Source: Ruania alba
GTDB lineage: Bacteria > Actinomycetota > Actinomycetes > Actinomycetales > Beutenbergiaceae
Assembly (NCBI RefSeq): GCF_900105765.1
Contig: NZ_FNTX01000001.1
Span: 1,894,387 to 1,958,386 of the forward strand
Length of the DNA stretch: 64,000 nucleotides
Direction of reading: 5' to 3'
Shown piece by piece: positions 52,037 to 60,007 of this stretch. The position numbers and the translations under genes are program-made. Positions within the stretch are counted from its first letter, which is position 1; each line of letters begins with the position of its first letter. The notes below the pieces were generated by a model that was not told where the DNA came from, made no database searches, and saw only the letters and a program-made list of their open reading frames with translations.

Positions 52037-52968
52037 CACTGCTGCTCCTCCCTGCGCACACTGAGGATGTAGGGAATCGCCAGCACCGCGATGATCAGCA
52101 TGGCCAACGCCGCGATTGCGCTCCCGACGCCGAAGTCATAGGTGGTGAACGCCGTCGTGTAAGCAAAGAACGGCAACGTGTTCGTCACGGTGCCCGGGCC
52201 GCCGCTCGTCATCACGAACACGAAATCGAAGCTCCGGAAGGAGTGCAGGATCGTCAGGATCAACAGCACCCCGAACGTGGGCCGCAACAGCGGCACAATC
52301 ACGCTCACCGTGGTCCGGACCGGTCCGGCGCCGTCGATGGCTGCCGCCTCGAGCACCTCCGGTGAGATGCCCAGCAGACCACCGCGGATCACCAGGATGG
52401 CGAACGGCAGCGCCGCCCAGGCGGTGACCATCGTGACCGATCCGAGCGCCACTTGCGGCGAGCTCAGCCAGTTGACCGGTCCGAGCCCGACCAGCCCCAA
52501 CGCCGCGTTCGCGACGCCGTCACCGGAGAGCATGAATTTCCACACCGAGCCCGAGACCAGCGGTGGCAGTGCCCACACGAACACCATCAGTGCCAGCACA
52601 CCGGAGGCGAGCCTGCCCCGGCGTGCCAGCACCATCGCACCCAAGTAGCCCACGACCAGGTTGGAGAAGATCAGACCAACGGTGAGCAACGCCGTCGCGC
52701 GCACGGACTCCCAGAACAGCGGATCACCCAGGACGTTGCGGAAATTCTCCAGACCCAGGAACTCCCACTGGCTGATCAGGTCGGTGGGGCCCACCGAGCT
52801 CAGGGCCATCCGCACCATCTCGACCAGTGGATAGACCGAGAGTGCCGCAGCGACCAGGACCGCCGGCAGCAGGTACAGCGCCGGTGAGGCGGGCGCCAGT
52901 GCCTTGCGCGTGCCGAGGCGGTCAGGCCGCTGGCGCGCAGGCGCCTCGGCGGTAGCAGTTCGTACCAT
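52036..52968 (-). CDS. ABC transporter permease, MalF type
   Basis: A 310-residue permease with the EAA loop LEAAAIDGAG. ATG 52968 lies two bases after the binding-protein stop; an in-frame TTG at 52977 would overlap that gene. It pairs with the product of 51215-52036. Confidence 0.92.
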   Translation of the reverse strand: MVRTATAEAPARQRPDRLGTRKALAPASPALYLLPAVLVAAALSVYPLVEMVRMALSSVGPTDLISQWEFLGLENFRNVLGDPLFWESVRATALLTVGLIFSNLVVGYLGAMVLARRGRLASGVLALMVFVWALPPLVSGSVWKFMLSGDGVANAALGLVGLGPVNWLSSPQVALGSVTMVTAWAALPFAILVIRGGLLGISPEVLEAAAIDGAGPVRTTVSVIVPLLRPTFGVLLILTILHSFRSFDFVFVMTSGGPGTVTNTLPFFAYTTAFTTYDFGVGSAIAALAMLIIAVLAIPYILSVRREEQQ

Positions 52969-52970
52969 CG

Positions 52971-54223
52971 TCAGCAACCGCCGCCGCCCGCCTCACGGGC
53001 CTCCTCGATGCCAGTGACGGCCATCGCAGCGGCTTCGCTCGCCGGCGCCTGACCCGAGATCACTGCGCTGGTCGCCTGGCCGAACTGCAACTGCATCTCC
53101 CCGGTCTGCTCGTTGGCCGGCCACACACCAGTCTCGGCGGCAGCCTCCACGAACGGGATCACGAGTTCGTTCTCAGACAGGTCGAGGTTCTCGGCGACGT
53201 CCGCACGCATCGGGATCTGACCGGAGTTCTCGTAGTTGATCTCCGAGCCTTCATCGGACATGAACGCGGTCTTGATGTACTCCCAGGCCAAGTCGGGATT
53301 CGAGGCGTACTCGCCGATGGCGATGCCCTCTCCACCGGGGAACACGTGGCTGCCTTCTGAACCGGCGGGGTATCGGGTCGTACCGACCTCGAAACTCGCA
53401 TCGGGCACGTTTCCGAGCTGCCAGTTGCCGTTGATCGCGAAGGCATAGTTGCCGGTCATGAACGGCTGCCAGGCGTCAGTCTGGTCCCAGGTGGCCGCAT
53501 CCTGGGGAATGATGCCGCTCTCCGCCCACGACTGCAGTCGGGAGAAGGCGGACTCCGTGGCCTCCTCGGAGATGTTGCAGTAGTTGACTCCTTCCCCGAG
53601 AAGCTGCGGGAAAGTGACCCACGCGGAGCCGACGTCTGGCGCACCGGAGAGGGCGAGCGGCGTGTAGCGGCCATCCTCCAGGACGGTATGCAGAGCAGCG
53701 TCGAATTCCTCGATCGTGGTGGGCGGCTCGATGCCGATCTCTGCGAGTGCGTCCGCGTTGTAGTAGAGCCCGAGCAGGTTGGTGTAGGACATCACGTTGT
53801 AGATGCCACCTTCGTACTCCCAGGTGGCGTTGTCCGGGAACTGGTCCGCGTGCTCGTACTCGGACCAGTAAGAGCTCATGTCGTAGAGCACTCCGGAACC
53901 CGCCAACGTGGGGAAATCGACCACAACGTTGTCGAAGACCACGTCAGGGCCTTCCTGCGTCGTCGCCGTCGACAACAGCCGCTGCACCACCTGGTCGCCA
54001 GGCAACGTCACACTTTCGAGCGTGACGTCTGGATGCGCCGCCTCGAACAACGCGTTCTGCTCCTCCAGCGCAGCGATCTGACCGGGTGAGGTGAAGTAGC
54101 TCCACACCGTCAGGGTCTCGCCGTCGGCGTCGCTGCTACCGCCGTCCCCGTTCCCCCGCACGCTGCGAGGAGCAGCACCCCGGCTACTACGCCCGTGCTG
54201 ATCACTCTGCGACGTCGCGTCAT
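52971..54223 (-). CDS. ABC transporter substrate-binding lipoprotein, frameshifted after the lipobox
   Basis: The mature binding protein (family 1, sugar type) is open from about 54161 down to 52971 but has no signal peptide in that frame. In another frame ATG 54223, with AAAGGAG upstream, opens a perfect lipoprotein signal ending LLLAAC, with the cysteine codon at 54160-54158. The two frames meet at a run of five C on the plus strand (54153-54157); one more base would join them as Cys-Gly-Gly-Asn-Gly. So the gene is either frameshifted in this genome, slips at the run, or contains a sequencing error. The downstream coding region is otherwise intact. Confidence 0.85.
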
Positions 54224-54270
54224 CAGGTCACTCTCCTTTGGGTGAACATCTCCGATTTACGTTGATAGCC

Positions 54271-54299
54271 AACATAATGCTGTCGATCATCGCCGTCAA
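54271..54299 (-). promoter_or_regulatory. promoter of the binding-protein/importer operon
   Basis: On the minus strand TTGACG (54299-54294) is followed after 17 bases by TATGTT (54276-54271). The direct repeat GATCATCG at 54285-54292 and 54316-54323 flanks the -35 region and could bind the divergent ROK regulator. Confidence 0.65.
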
Positions 54300-54373
54300 T
54301 AGGTATTGTTACGCTGATCATCGAGGTTGGGTACAGTCGTCTCCAGCGCGACAGGTTCTAAGGAGAGGTGCCG

Positions 54374-55609
54374 GTGGGGCAGGTATCACTGCAGGTCAGC
54401 GGGTTCACCGGCGCAGCTGGCAATGTGCCTGTACGCGTGGCACGTGCTGGTGAGGTACTCCGCCTCATTCGGTCTGGGAAGGCGACCACGACGACGCAGC
54501 TCGCCGAGGTGATGTCCCTCGCCCGGTCGACCGTCAGCGAACGGATCGATCTGCTCGTACGCAACGGGCTACTCGTGCCTGACGGCGAAGTGACGCTCGG
54601 CCGTGGCCGTCCACCCGTGCGATACGCCTTCAACGCACAAGCTGGGTACGTCCTTGCCGTTCAGCTGGGGATGTCCGGTGCACGCATTGCGCTGACCGAC
54701 CTCACAGCGCGCGTCCTCACGAGCCGCACCGTTGACGTCGACCTCAGCCTCGGACCGCAACGGGTCTTCGACACCGTCATCGAAGAGCTGGACGACGATC
54801 TGCGCGCCGTAGGTTCAACGCGCGAGCAGCTCCGCGGCGTCGGGCTGGGCGTACCGGGACGCACCGAACTCAGTTCCATCCGTTCGCGGGGGGAGCACCA
54901 GGTGCGGCCATGGAGCGATTTCGACGTCGCTGGCCACATCAAGAGCGCCCTGCACGTTCCCGTCTACGTTGACCAGGACGTCAACCTGTTGGCCCTGTCT
55001 GAGCACCGCTCGTCCTGGCCAAGCACGCAGGTCTTCGTGTGCGTCAAGGTCGGCACCACGATCGGATGCGGCATCGTGCTCAACGACGAGGTCTTCCGCG
55101 GCGGAGCAGGCCTCTCAGGCGAGATCGCTCACACACCGGTCCAAGGCAGCACGCATCAGTGCGATTGCGGCAATATCGGTTGCCTGAACGCCACCGCGAG
55201 CGGTGCAGCGTTGGTGGCCCAGTTGCGGGGCCAAGACGGCTCCTCCAGCCTCTCGACCCGCGACGTTGCGCAGCGGGCGGCTGCCGGTGACGTTGCTGCG
55301 ATTCATGCCATCCGGCAGGCCGGGCGGCACGTCGGCGAAGTACTTGCCGGAGTGGTGAATCTGCTCAACCCCGAGGTGCTGGCGGTGTGGGGTTATCTGG
55401 ACGATGCCGGCGAGTACCTGCTGACGGGCGTTCGTGAGGCGATCTATTCCGGCGCTCTGCCCGCCGCCAGTGAATCCCTCGTCATCACGCGCGCCACCCT
55501 GGGTAACGACGCCGGAGTTCAGGGTGCCGCTACGGCCGTGATCGAGCAGATCATGAAGCCAGCGGCGATCGACGGTTGGATCCATCAGGCGGAGACCCTC
55601 ACCCAGTGA
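54374..55609 (+). CDS. ROK-family transcriptional regulator
   Basis: This 411-residue protein has an N-terminal winged helix (about 25-75, with STVSERIDLLVRNGLL), a sugar-kinase-like ROK domain with the glycine-rich GVGLGVPG, and the zinc-binding cysteine cluster CDCGNIGCL. Such regulators sense sugars and usually repress. GTG 54374 is preferred as start because AAGGAG lies eight bases upstream; a GTG at 54368 is too close to it. It is divergent from the importer operon, its likely target. Confidence 0.9.
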   Translation: MGQVSLQVSGFTGAAGNVPVRVARAGEVLRLIRSGKATTTTQLAEVMSLARSTVSERIDLLVRNGLLVPDGEVTLGRGRPPVRYAFNAQAGYVLAVQLGMSGARIALTDLTARVLTSRTVDVDLSLGPQRVFDTVIEELDDDLRAVGSTREQLRGVGLGVPGRTELSSIRSRGEHQVRPWSDFDVAGHIKSALHVPVYVDQDVNLLALSEHRSSWPSTQVFVCVKVGTTIGCGIVLNDEVFRGGAGLSGEIAHTPVQGSTHQCDCGNIGCLNATASGAALVAQLRGQDGSSSLSTRDVAQRAAAGDVAAIHAIRQAGRHVGEVLAGVVNLLNPEVLAVWGYLDDAGEYLLTGVREAIYSGALPAASESLVITRATLGNDAGVQGAATAVIEQIMKPAAIDGWIHQAETLTQ

Positions 55610-55631
55610 AACGACGCCTCTCCAGTTGGCC

Positions 55632-56831
55632 ATGACAGGCAACCGCCGCTGGCGCCTCTGGCAGCGTCCGTGGGCTCCCGTCGCGACTGCCCTGACCGTG
55701 ATTGCGTGGGGAGGGAACCAGTTCACTCCCCTCCTCCTGTACTACCGCGAGGCATCAAGTCTCTCCCTCGTCGCCGTCAACGCGATCCTCAGTGTCTATG
55801 TCCTGGGTCTCACGCCGGCGCTGCTGCTCAGCGGGCGGGCGACGGATCGCTTCGGACCGCGAAGGGTGTTGGTCGCTGCGGCCGCGACTGCCGTGACAGG
55901 CTCGGTCTTGATGGCGCTGGGGGCGATTGACCCGTGGTTCCTCCTGGTAGGGCGCTTCGTGACCGGACTGTCCGTGGGGGCAGGGATGGCTTCGGCCACG
56001 AGTTGGATCGCGGAGATCTCCCGGGACCCGTTCGCCCCAGCAACAGGCACCCGAGCCGGCGCCAGGCGCACGACTCTCGCGCTCACCATCGGCTTCGGTG
56101 TCGGGCCCGCGGTCACCGCAGCGTGCGTGCAGTGGGGACCTTCCCCGCAGGTTCTGCCCTACCTGCTGCACGTCGCCGTCACCGTGCTCGGCCTGGTTGT
56201 GCTGCGTGCCGCGCCCCATCCCTCGCAGTCAGTACGCCCGGCCCGGCAGGCGGGGCGCGCGCCGGTCGCCATCGACCGATCCCGCTTCATGCGGGTCGTC
56301 GCGCCCTCCGCTCCCTGGATCTTCGGCGCCAACGGCATTTCGTTCGCCGTCGTGCCGGTCGTGGTAGCCGAGGCGGTCGAACCGTACTCCTTGGCCTACT
56401 CCACGCTGCTCGTCGCCCTCACTTTCGCGGCCGGCGGTGCCGTGCAACCGCTCGCTCGGCGGGTCGACGATCCGGTGCGCGGGTACGCCACCCTGATTGC
56501 ACTGGGGATGGTTGCCGGCGGTACTGCGGTTGCTGCTACGGCGGGGATGGCCAGCAGCCCGGCGCTCGGAATCGCTGCGGCGGTGATGCTGGGCTCGAGT
56601 TACGGCCTGAATCTCGTCTCCGGCCTGCAGGAGGTCGATCGCATCGCACCCGCCTCGCACCGGGGCCTCATCATCGGCATCTTCTACACGCTGAGCTACT
56701 CGGGCTTCCTACTGCCCGCCGCGTTGGCCGCGCTGGCTCAGTGGTTCAGCTATCCGCTGATGCTCGGCGCGCTGGTGCTGCTGGCGATGGGATGTCTGGC
56801 TGCGGTCGCACTGTCGGCTCGCAGACGCTGA
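55632..56831 (+). CDS. MFS transporter
   Basis: About 399 residues with some 12 hydrophobic segments and the motif-A stretch GRATDRFGPRR after segment 2, characteristic of the major facilitator superfamily. It begins 22 bases after the ROK gene on the same strand and is probably cotranscribed with it. ATG 55632 is used; a TTG six bases upstream is possible. It may export an analogue or intermediate of the sugar sensed by the regulator; no substrate is evident. Confidence 0.87.
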   Translation: MTGNRRWRLWQRPWAPVATALTVIAWGGNQFTPLLLYYREASSLSLVAVNAILSVYVLGLTPALLLSGRATDRFGPRRVLVAAAATAVTGSVLMALGAIDPWFLLVGRFVTGLSVGAGMASATSWIAEISRDPFAPATGTRAGARRTTLALTIGFGVGPAVTAACVQWGPSPQVLPYLLHVAVTVLGLVVLRAAPHPSQSVRPARQAGRAPVAIDRSRFMRVVAPSAPWIFGANGISFAVVPVVVAEAVEPYSLAYSTLLVALTFAAGGAVQPLARRVDDPVRGYATLIALGMVAGGTAVAATAGMASSPALGIAAAVMLGSSYGLNLVSGLQEVDRIAPASHRGLIIGIFYTLSYSGFLLPAALAALAQWFSYPLMLGALVLLAMGCLAAVALSARRR

Positions 56832-56881
56832 CTGCGGCATGGAGCATGGGGGCCTGGGGCATGAGGAACGTTCGGCTCCTT

Positions 56882-56919
56882 ACTATTGCTGCCACTCCAG
56901 ACTATTGCTGCCACTCCAG
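56882..56919. repeat. two perfect 19-bp tandem copies (ACTATTGCTGCCACTCCAG)
   Basis: The 19-bp unit occurs twice without spacing between the MFS gene and the nucleotidyltransferase gene. It lies upstream of the promoter of the latter. It may be a recent duplication or an operator array. Confidence 0.9.
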
Positions 56920-56927
56920 GCACCGTC

Positions 56928-56967
56928 ATGATTGGTGAGCCGATCACATGATTGGCATGCCGATCAC
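56928..56967. repeat. two 20-bp tandem copies beginning ATGATTGG
   Basis: The unit at 56928-56947 is repeated at 56948-56967 with 17 of 20 matches, both ending CCGATCAC. The second copy covers the -35 of the nucleotidyltransferase promoter. The protein's winged-helix domain could bind here. Confidence 0.85.
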
Positions 56968-56980
56968 GACGCGTTAGAAT
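56952..56980 (+). promoter_or_regulatory. promoter of the MNT-HEPN pair, predicts leaderless mRNA
   Basis: TTGGCA (56952-56957), 17 bases, TAGAAT (56975-56980). The start codon begins at 56987, seven bases after the -10, which is where transcription should start. No ribosome binding site fits in between. Confidence 0.75.
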
Positions 56981-56986
56981 AGCGGC

Positions 56987-57583
56987 ATGCACTTCGGTTC
57001 CCCGTTCGGCGGGGTCATCATCGGTGCCCGAGGAGCGGTGCTCGAGGTTCTTCTTCGAACCTCCGAGCCTCTCACCGGGCGCCAGATCCATGCCTTGGTC
57101 AGTGACGATGTCGGTCTCTGGTCCGTGCAGGAGGCGCTCAAGGCGCTCACCGAGCTAGGCATCGTCGAGACTCATACCGCCGGTCGGGCTGGCCTTCACA
57201 CAATCAACGAGGACCACGTAGCAGTCGCTCCGCTACGCGCACTCGTGGACCCGATTGCGGCTCTAGTCTCCACACTTGAGCAGATGCTTAATCCCGGAAC
57301 GCAGACCGCGTTGCTTTTCGGCTCTCTCGCCCGAGGCGAGGGGCGAATCGACAGTGACATCGATTTGGCAGTGATCTCCGCGTCACACTGGGACCGCCGC
57401 GTCGATCTCCAGGACGCCGTCCGCACCCGGCTCGGGAACGAGTGCGACGTGGTCGTGTTCACCCAAGACGAGTTCCAGGAACGCGCCGCACAGGCCGAGC
57501 CGGTCGTCACCGACATTCTGCGGGACGGGGTCGCGCTCATCGGGAACAAGCCGAGGATCTCGCGCCTGGCGGAGACACGATGA
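56987..57583 (+). CDS. nucleotidyltransferase (MNT, MntA-like) with N-terminal winged helix
   Basis: This 198-residue protein has a winged-helix-like N-terminal part (15-70) and a minimal nucleotidyltransferase domain: GSLARGEGRIDSDIDL, with G112-S113 and D124/D126, and a third acidic residue near 164 in CDVVVF. In MntA-HepT systems such proteins neutralise the HEPN partner by adding AMP to it. Here the added DNA-binding domain suggests it also controls its own promoter. The gene appears leaderless and overlaps the HEPN-like gene as ATGA. Confidence 0.88.
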   Translation: MHFGSPFGGVIIGARGAVLEVLLRTSEPLTGRQIHALVSDDVGLWSVQEALKALTELGIVETHTAGRAGLHTINEDHVAVAPLRALVDPIAALVSTLEQMLNPGTQTALLFGSLARGEGRIDSDIDLAVISASHWDRRVDLQDAVRTRLGNECDVVVFTQDEFQERAAQAEPVVTDILRDGVALIGNKPRISRLAETR

Positions 57584-57981
57584 CGACAGCCGAGCAGCGC
57601 AATCATGCACGCGCCTATCTCAAGAAGGCCGAGCAGTACCTGGCGTCGGCCCAAGACAACCGCGACCTGGAGCGTCACACCCCCGCCGCCGGAGACGCGA
57701 TCCACGCAGGGATCAGCGCGAAGGATGCCATCGTGACGGCGCTCACGGGATCGACCGGCAAGCGGCGCGACCACACGCTGGCTGCGAAGGAACTCGGCCG
57801 CGCCCTCGCGCATCGGCCCGAGGCAGCCACAGCCGAGCGGGCGCTCCGCGAACTGATCGCTGGCAAAGCAGATGTCGAGTACGGAATTGCCTTGATCGAC
57901 GCATCGAAAGCCGAGCCCCTGGTACGCCGAGCGCAGTCCCTCGTCGACCTGGCGATCTCTGTTGTGCGGCTAGGACGATGA
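57580..57981 (+). CDS. HEPN-like helical protein, partner of the nucleotidyltransferase
   Basis: A 133-residue all-helical protein whose start overlaps the nucleotidyltransferase stop, the layout of MNT-HEPN toxin-antitoxin pairs. The expected HEPN R-x(4-6)-H RNase motif is not clear: KRRDH (61-65) has a shorter spacing and R28/H33 lies early in the chain. It may be an inactive or divergent HEPN. By context it is the toxin or a substrate-binding partner. Convergent with the CitE-like gene 17 bases on. Confidence 0.78.
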   Translation: MTTAEQRNHARAYLKKAEQYLASAQDNRDLERHTPAAGDAIHAGISAKDAIVTALTGSTGKRRDHTLAAKELGRALAHRPEAATAERALRELIAGKADVEYGIALIDASKAEPLVRRAQSLVDLAISVVRLGR

Positions 57982-57998
57982 GGGGGCGGGGTTGAGCT

Positions 57999-58826
57999 TC
58001 ATGCGACCTGACCCCGACCTACGCGCACGGTCCGCCGAGCGCCGCGCACCATCGCGGCGTCCAAGAATGTCCCATCGTCCAGCACGACGGTCCCAGCGCC
58101 ATCGGTTTCGGCGGAGCCGACGCGGTCGATGATCTCCTGGGCGCGGGCGAGTTCGGCCTCGGTAGGCCGGAAGGCGTCCCGGATCACCGGAAGCTGTGCC
58201 GGGTGAATCGCCGATCGCCCCGCGAATCCCAGCGCCTTGCCCGCCGCGCAACTGCGGGCAAGTCCGTCCATGTCCTTCACGTCGGCCCACACGCTCATCT
58301 GTGGGGCCGGTAGGCGCGCGGCCGCGGCAGCGACGACGAGCCGGGAGCGGACCCAGGCCAGCCCCGGCTCCCCCGCCTCGCCGGCCGCGAGGCCGAGTTC
58401 GGCGCGCAGGTCGGCTTCGCCGAGGGTCACTGATGCCACGTCGGCTCTGGCGATGTCGAAGGCCCGCTCGACGCCGATGGCCGTCTCGATCAGGGCATGC
58501 ACGTCGCGACCAGGCAGGGCATCCTGCACGGCAGCGACGTCGTCGGGGCCGTTGACCTTCGGCAGGCGAACGCCGATGTCTGCCTTCAACTCCCCCACCG
58601 CGGCGAGGTCGTCCTTGTGCCAGGCCGAGCCACGGGCGTTTACCCGCACCTGGACCGGCACGGGCAGTTCACCACCGAGTGCCTCGGCCAGAGACTCCCG
58701 CGCGAGCTGCTTGTGCGAGGGCGCGACCGCGTCCTCGAGGTCGACGATCACGCAGTCGGCGCCGGATTTGAGGGCCTTGGCCACGCGGTCGGGCCGATCG
58801 CCGGGGACGTAGAGCGAGGTCAGCAT
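57999..58826 (-). CDS. HpcH/HpaI (CitE-like) aldolase/lyase
   Basis: This 275-residue protein is a CitE-type TIM barrel: SLYVPGDRPDR at the N terminus, VDLEDAVAPSHK with the metal-site acids near 29-32, IETAIGV near 120 and GEADL near 137. Such enzymes cleave or hydrolyse malyl-CoA-like thioesters. It overlaps the CoA-transferase gene by seven bases, so CoA activation followed by C-C cleavage is a likely two-step sequence. A decayed 3' copy lies at 47341-47598. Confidence 0.9.
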   Translation of the reverse strand: MLTSLYVPGDRPDRVAKALKSGADCVIVDLEDAVAPSHKQLARESLAEALGGELPVPVQVRVNARGSAWHKDDLAAVGELKADIGVRLPKVNGPDDVAAVQDALPGRDVHALIETAIGVERAFDIARADVASVTLGEADLRAELGLAAGEAGEPGLAWVRSRLVVAAAAARLPAPQMSVWADVKDMDGLARSCAAGKALGFAGRSAIHPAQLPVIRDAFRPTEAELARAQEIIDRVGSAETDGAGTVVLDDGTFLDAAMVRGARRTVRVGRGQVA

Positions 58827-60007
58827 GCGCCGTCCTCCCGCATGGTGGCGACCTCTTGCTCGGAGAAGCCCAGCTCCCCCAGCAGCGCGTCGGTGTCCGC
58901 CCCCGGCGCGCGGCCGGTCCAGGCGATCCGCGAGTCAGCGCCCGACATCCGGAACAACGGGCCCTGCATCTTCATCTCCCCGAGGACCGGGTCCTCGATC
59001 CCGTGGATGGTGCCGAGTTCCTGGAAGTGCGGGTCGGCCATAATGTCACCGGCGTCGTAGATCGGCGCCACCGCGGCGTGCACTCGTTCGAACTCGGCCA
59101 CCACCTGATCGCGGGAGCGCTCGGCGATCCACGCGCCCACTGCCTCGTCCAGCTCATCGGCGTGCTGGGCACGCCCGGCACCGGTGGCAAACCAAGTTTC
59201 CCGCGTCAGCTCGGGCCGGCCGACCAGCTCCATCACCCGCTCGGCGATCGACTGCGCGCTCGTGCTGACCGCCACCCATTTCGCATCCGCCGTCAGGTAC
59301 GCATTCCGTGGCGCGTTGTTCGCCGACCGGTTCCCGGTCCGCGGCTGCACCGTGCCCAGTTGGTCCCACCGCGTGATCTGCGGACCCAGCATCGCCAGAA
59401 TCGGCTCGATGATCGCGATGTCCATCTCCTGCCCCGTACCGACACGGGATCGATGGTGCAGTGCGGTCATCACCGCATAGGCCGTGGTCAGCGAGGCGAT
59501 TCCGTCCGCAAGTCCGAATGGCGGCAGCGTCGGCGGCCCGTCGGGCTCACCTGTCATCGCCGCGAACCCACTCATCGCCTCCGCGAGGGTGCCGAAGCCC
59601 GGGCGCGACCGATACGGGCCCTTCTGCCCGAAACCCGTGACGCGCGCAAGCACGAGCCCGGGGTTCTTCGCCGACAGCTGCTCATACCCCAGCCCCCACT
59701 TCTCCAGGGTGCCGGGGCGGAAGTTCTCGATCACCACGTCCGCCCGCTCGGCCAGGCGCAGGAACGCCTCCACCCCGCCAGCGGTGTGCAGGTCGAGCGT
59801 GACGGTCTCCTTGTTCCGCCCCAGGGTCTTCCACCACAGGTTTTCCCCGTCCTTGGCCGGGCCGTGCCCGCGCGAAGGGTCCGGGCGCTGCGGGTGCTCC
59901 ACCTTGATGACCCGGGCGCCCATGTCGCCCAGGTGCATCGCCGCCATCGGGCCGGCGAACAAGGTGGAGGCATCCACCACCAGCAGGTCATCGAGCGGAG
60001 TAGTCAT
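58820..60007 (-). CDS. class III (CaiB/BaiF) CoA-transferase
   Basis: This 395-residue protein shows the family III CoA-transferase pattern: VVDASTLFAGPMA near the N terminus, VIENFRPGTLEKWGLGYE near 92-109, and the catalytic aspartate D168 in FGLADGIAS, the position equivalent to Asp169 of formyl-CoA transferase. It transfers CoA between carboxylic acids. Its ATG overlaps the stop of the barrel-SUMF1 gene as ATGA, and its end overlaps the CitE-like gene. Confidence 0.92.
   Translation of the reverse strand: MTTPLDDLLVVDASTLFAGPMAAMHLGDMGARVIKVEHPQRPDPSRGHGPAKDGENLWWKTLGRNKETVTLDLHTAGGVEAFLRLAERADVVIENFRPGTLEKWGLGYEQLSAKNPGLVLARVTGFGQKGPYRSRPGFGTLAEAMSGFAAMTGEPDGPPTLPPFGLADGIASLTTAYAVMTALHHRSRVGTGQEMDIAIIEPILAMLGPQITRWDQLGTVQPRTGNRSANNAPRNAYLTADAKWVAVSTSAQSIAERVMELVGRPELTRETWFATGAGRAQHADELDEAVGAWIAERSRDQVVAEFERVHAAVAPIYDAGDIMADPHFQELGTIHGIEDPVLGEMKMQGPLFRMSGADSRIAWTGRAPGADTDALLGELGFSEQEVATMREDGAC

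Noticed and set aside
56882-56967. Possible CRISPR-like array
   Set aside because: Only two copies of each unit, directly abutting, without spacers and without cas genes.
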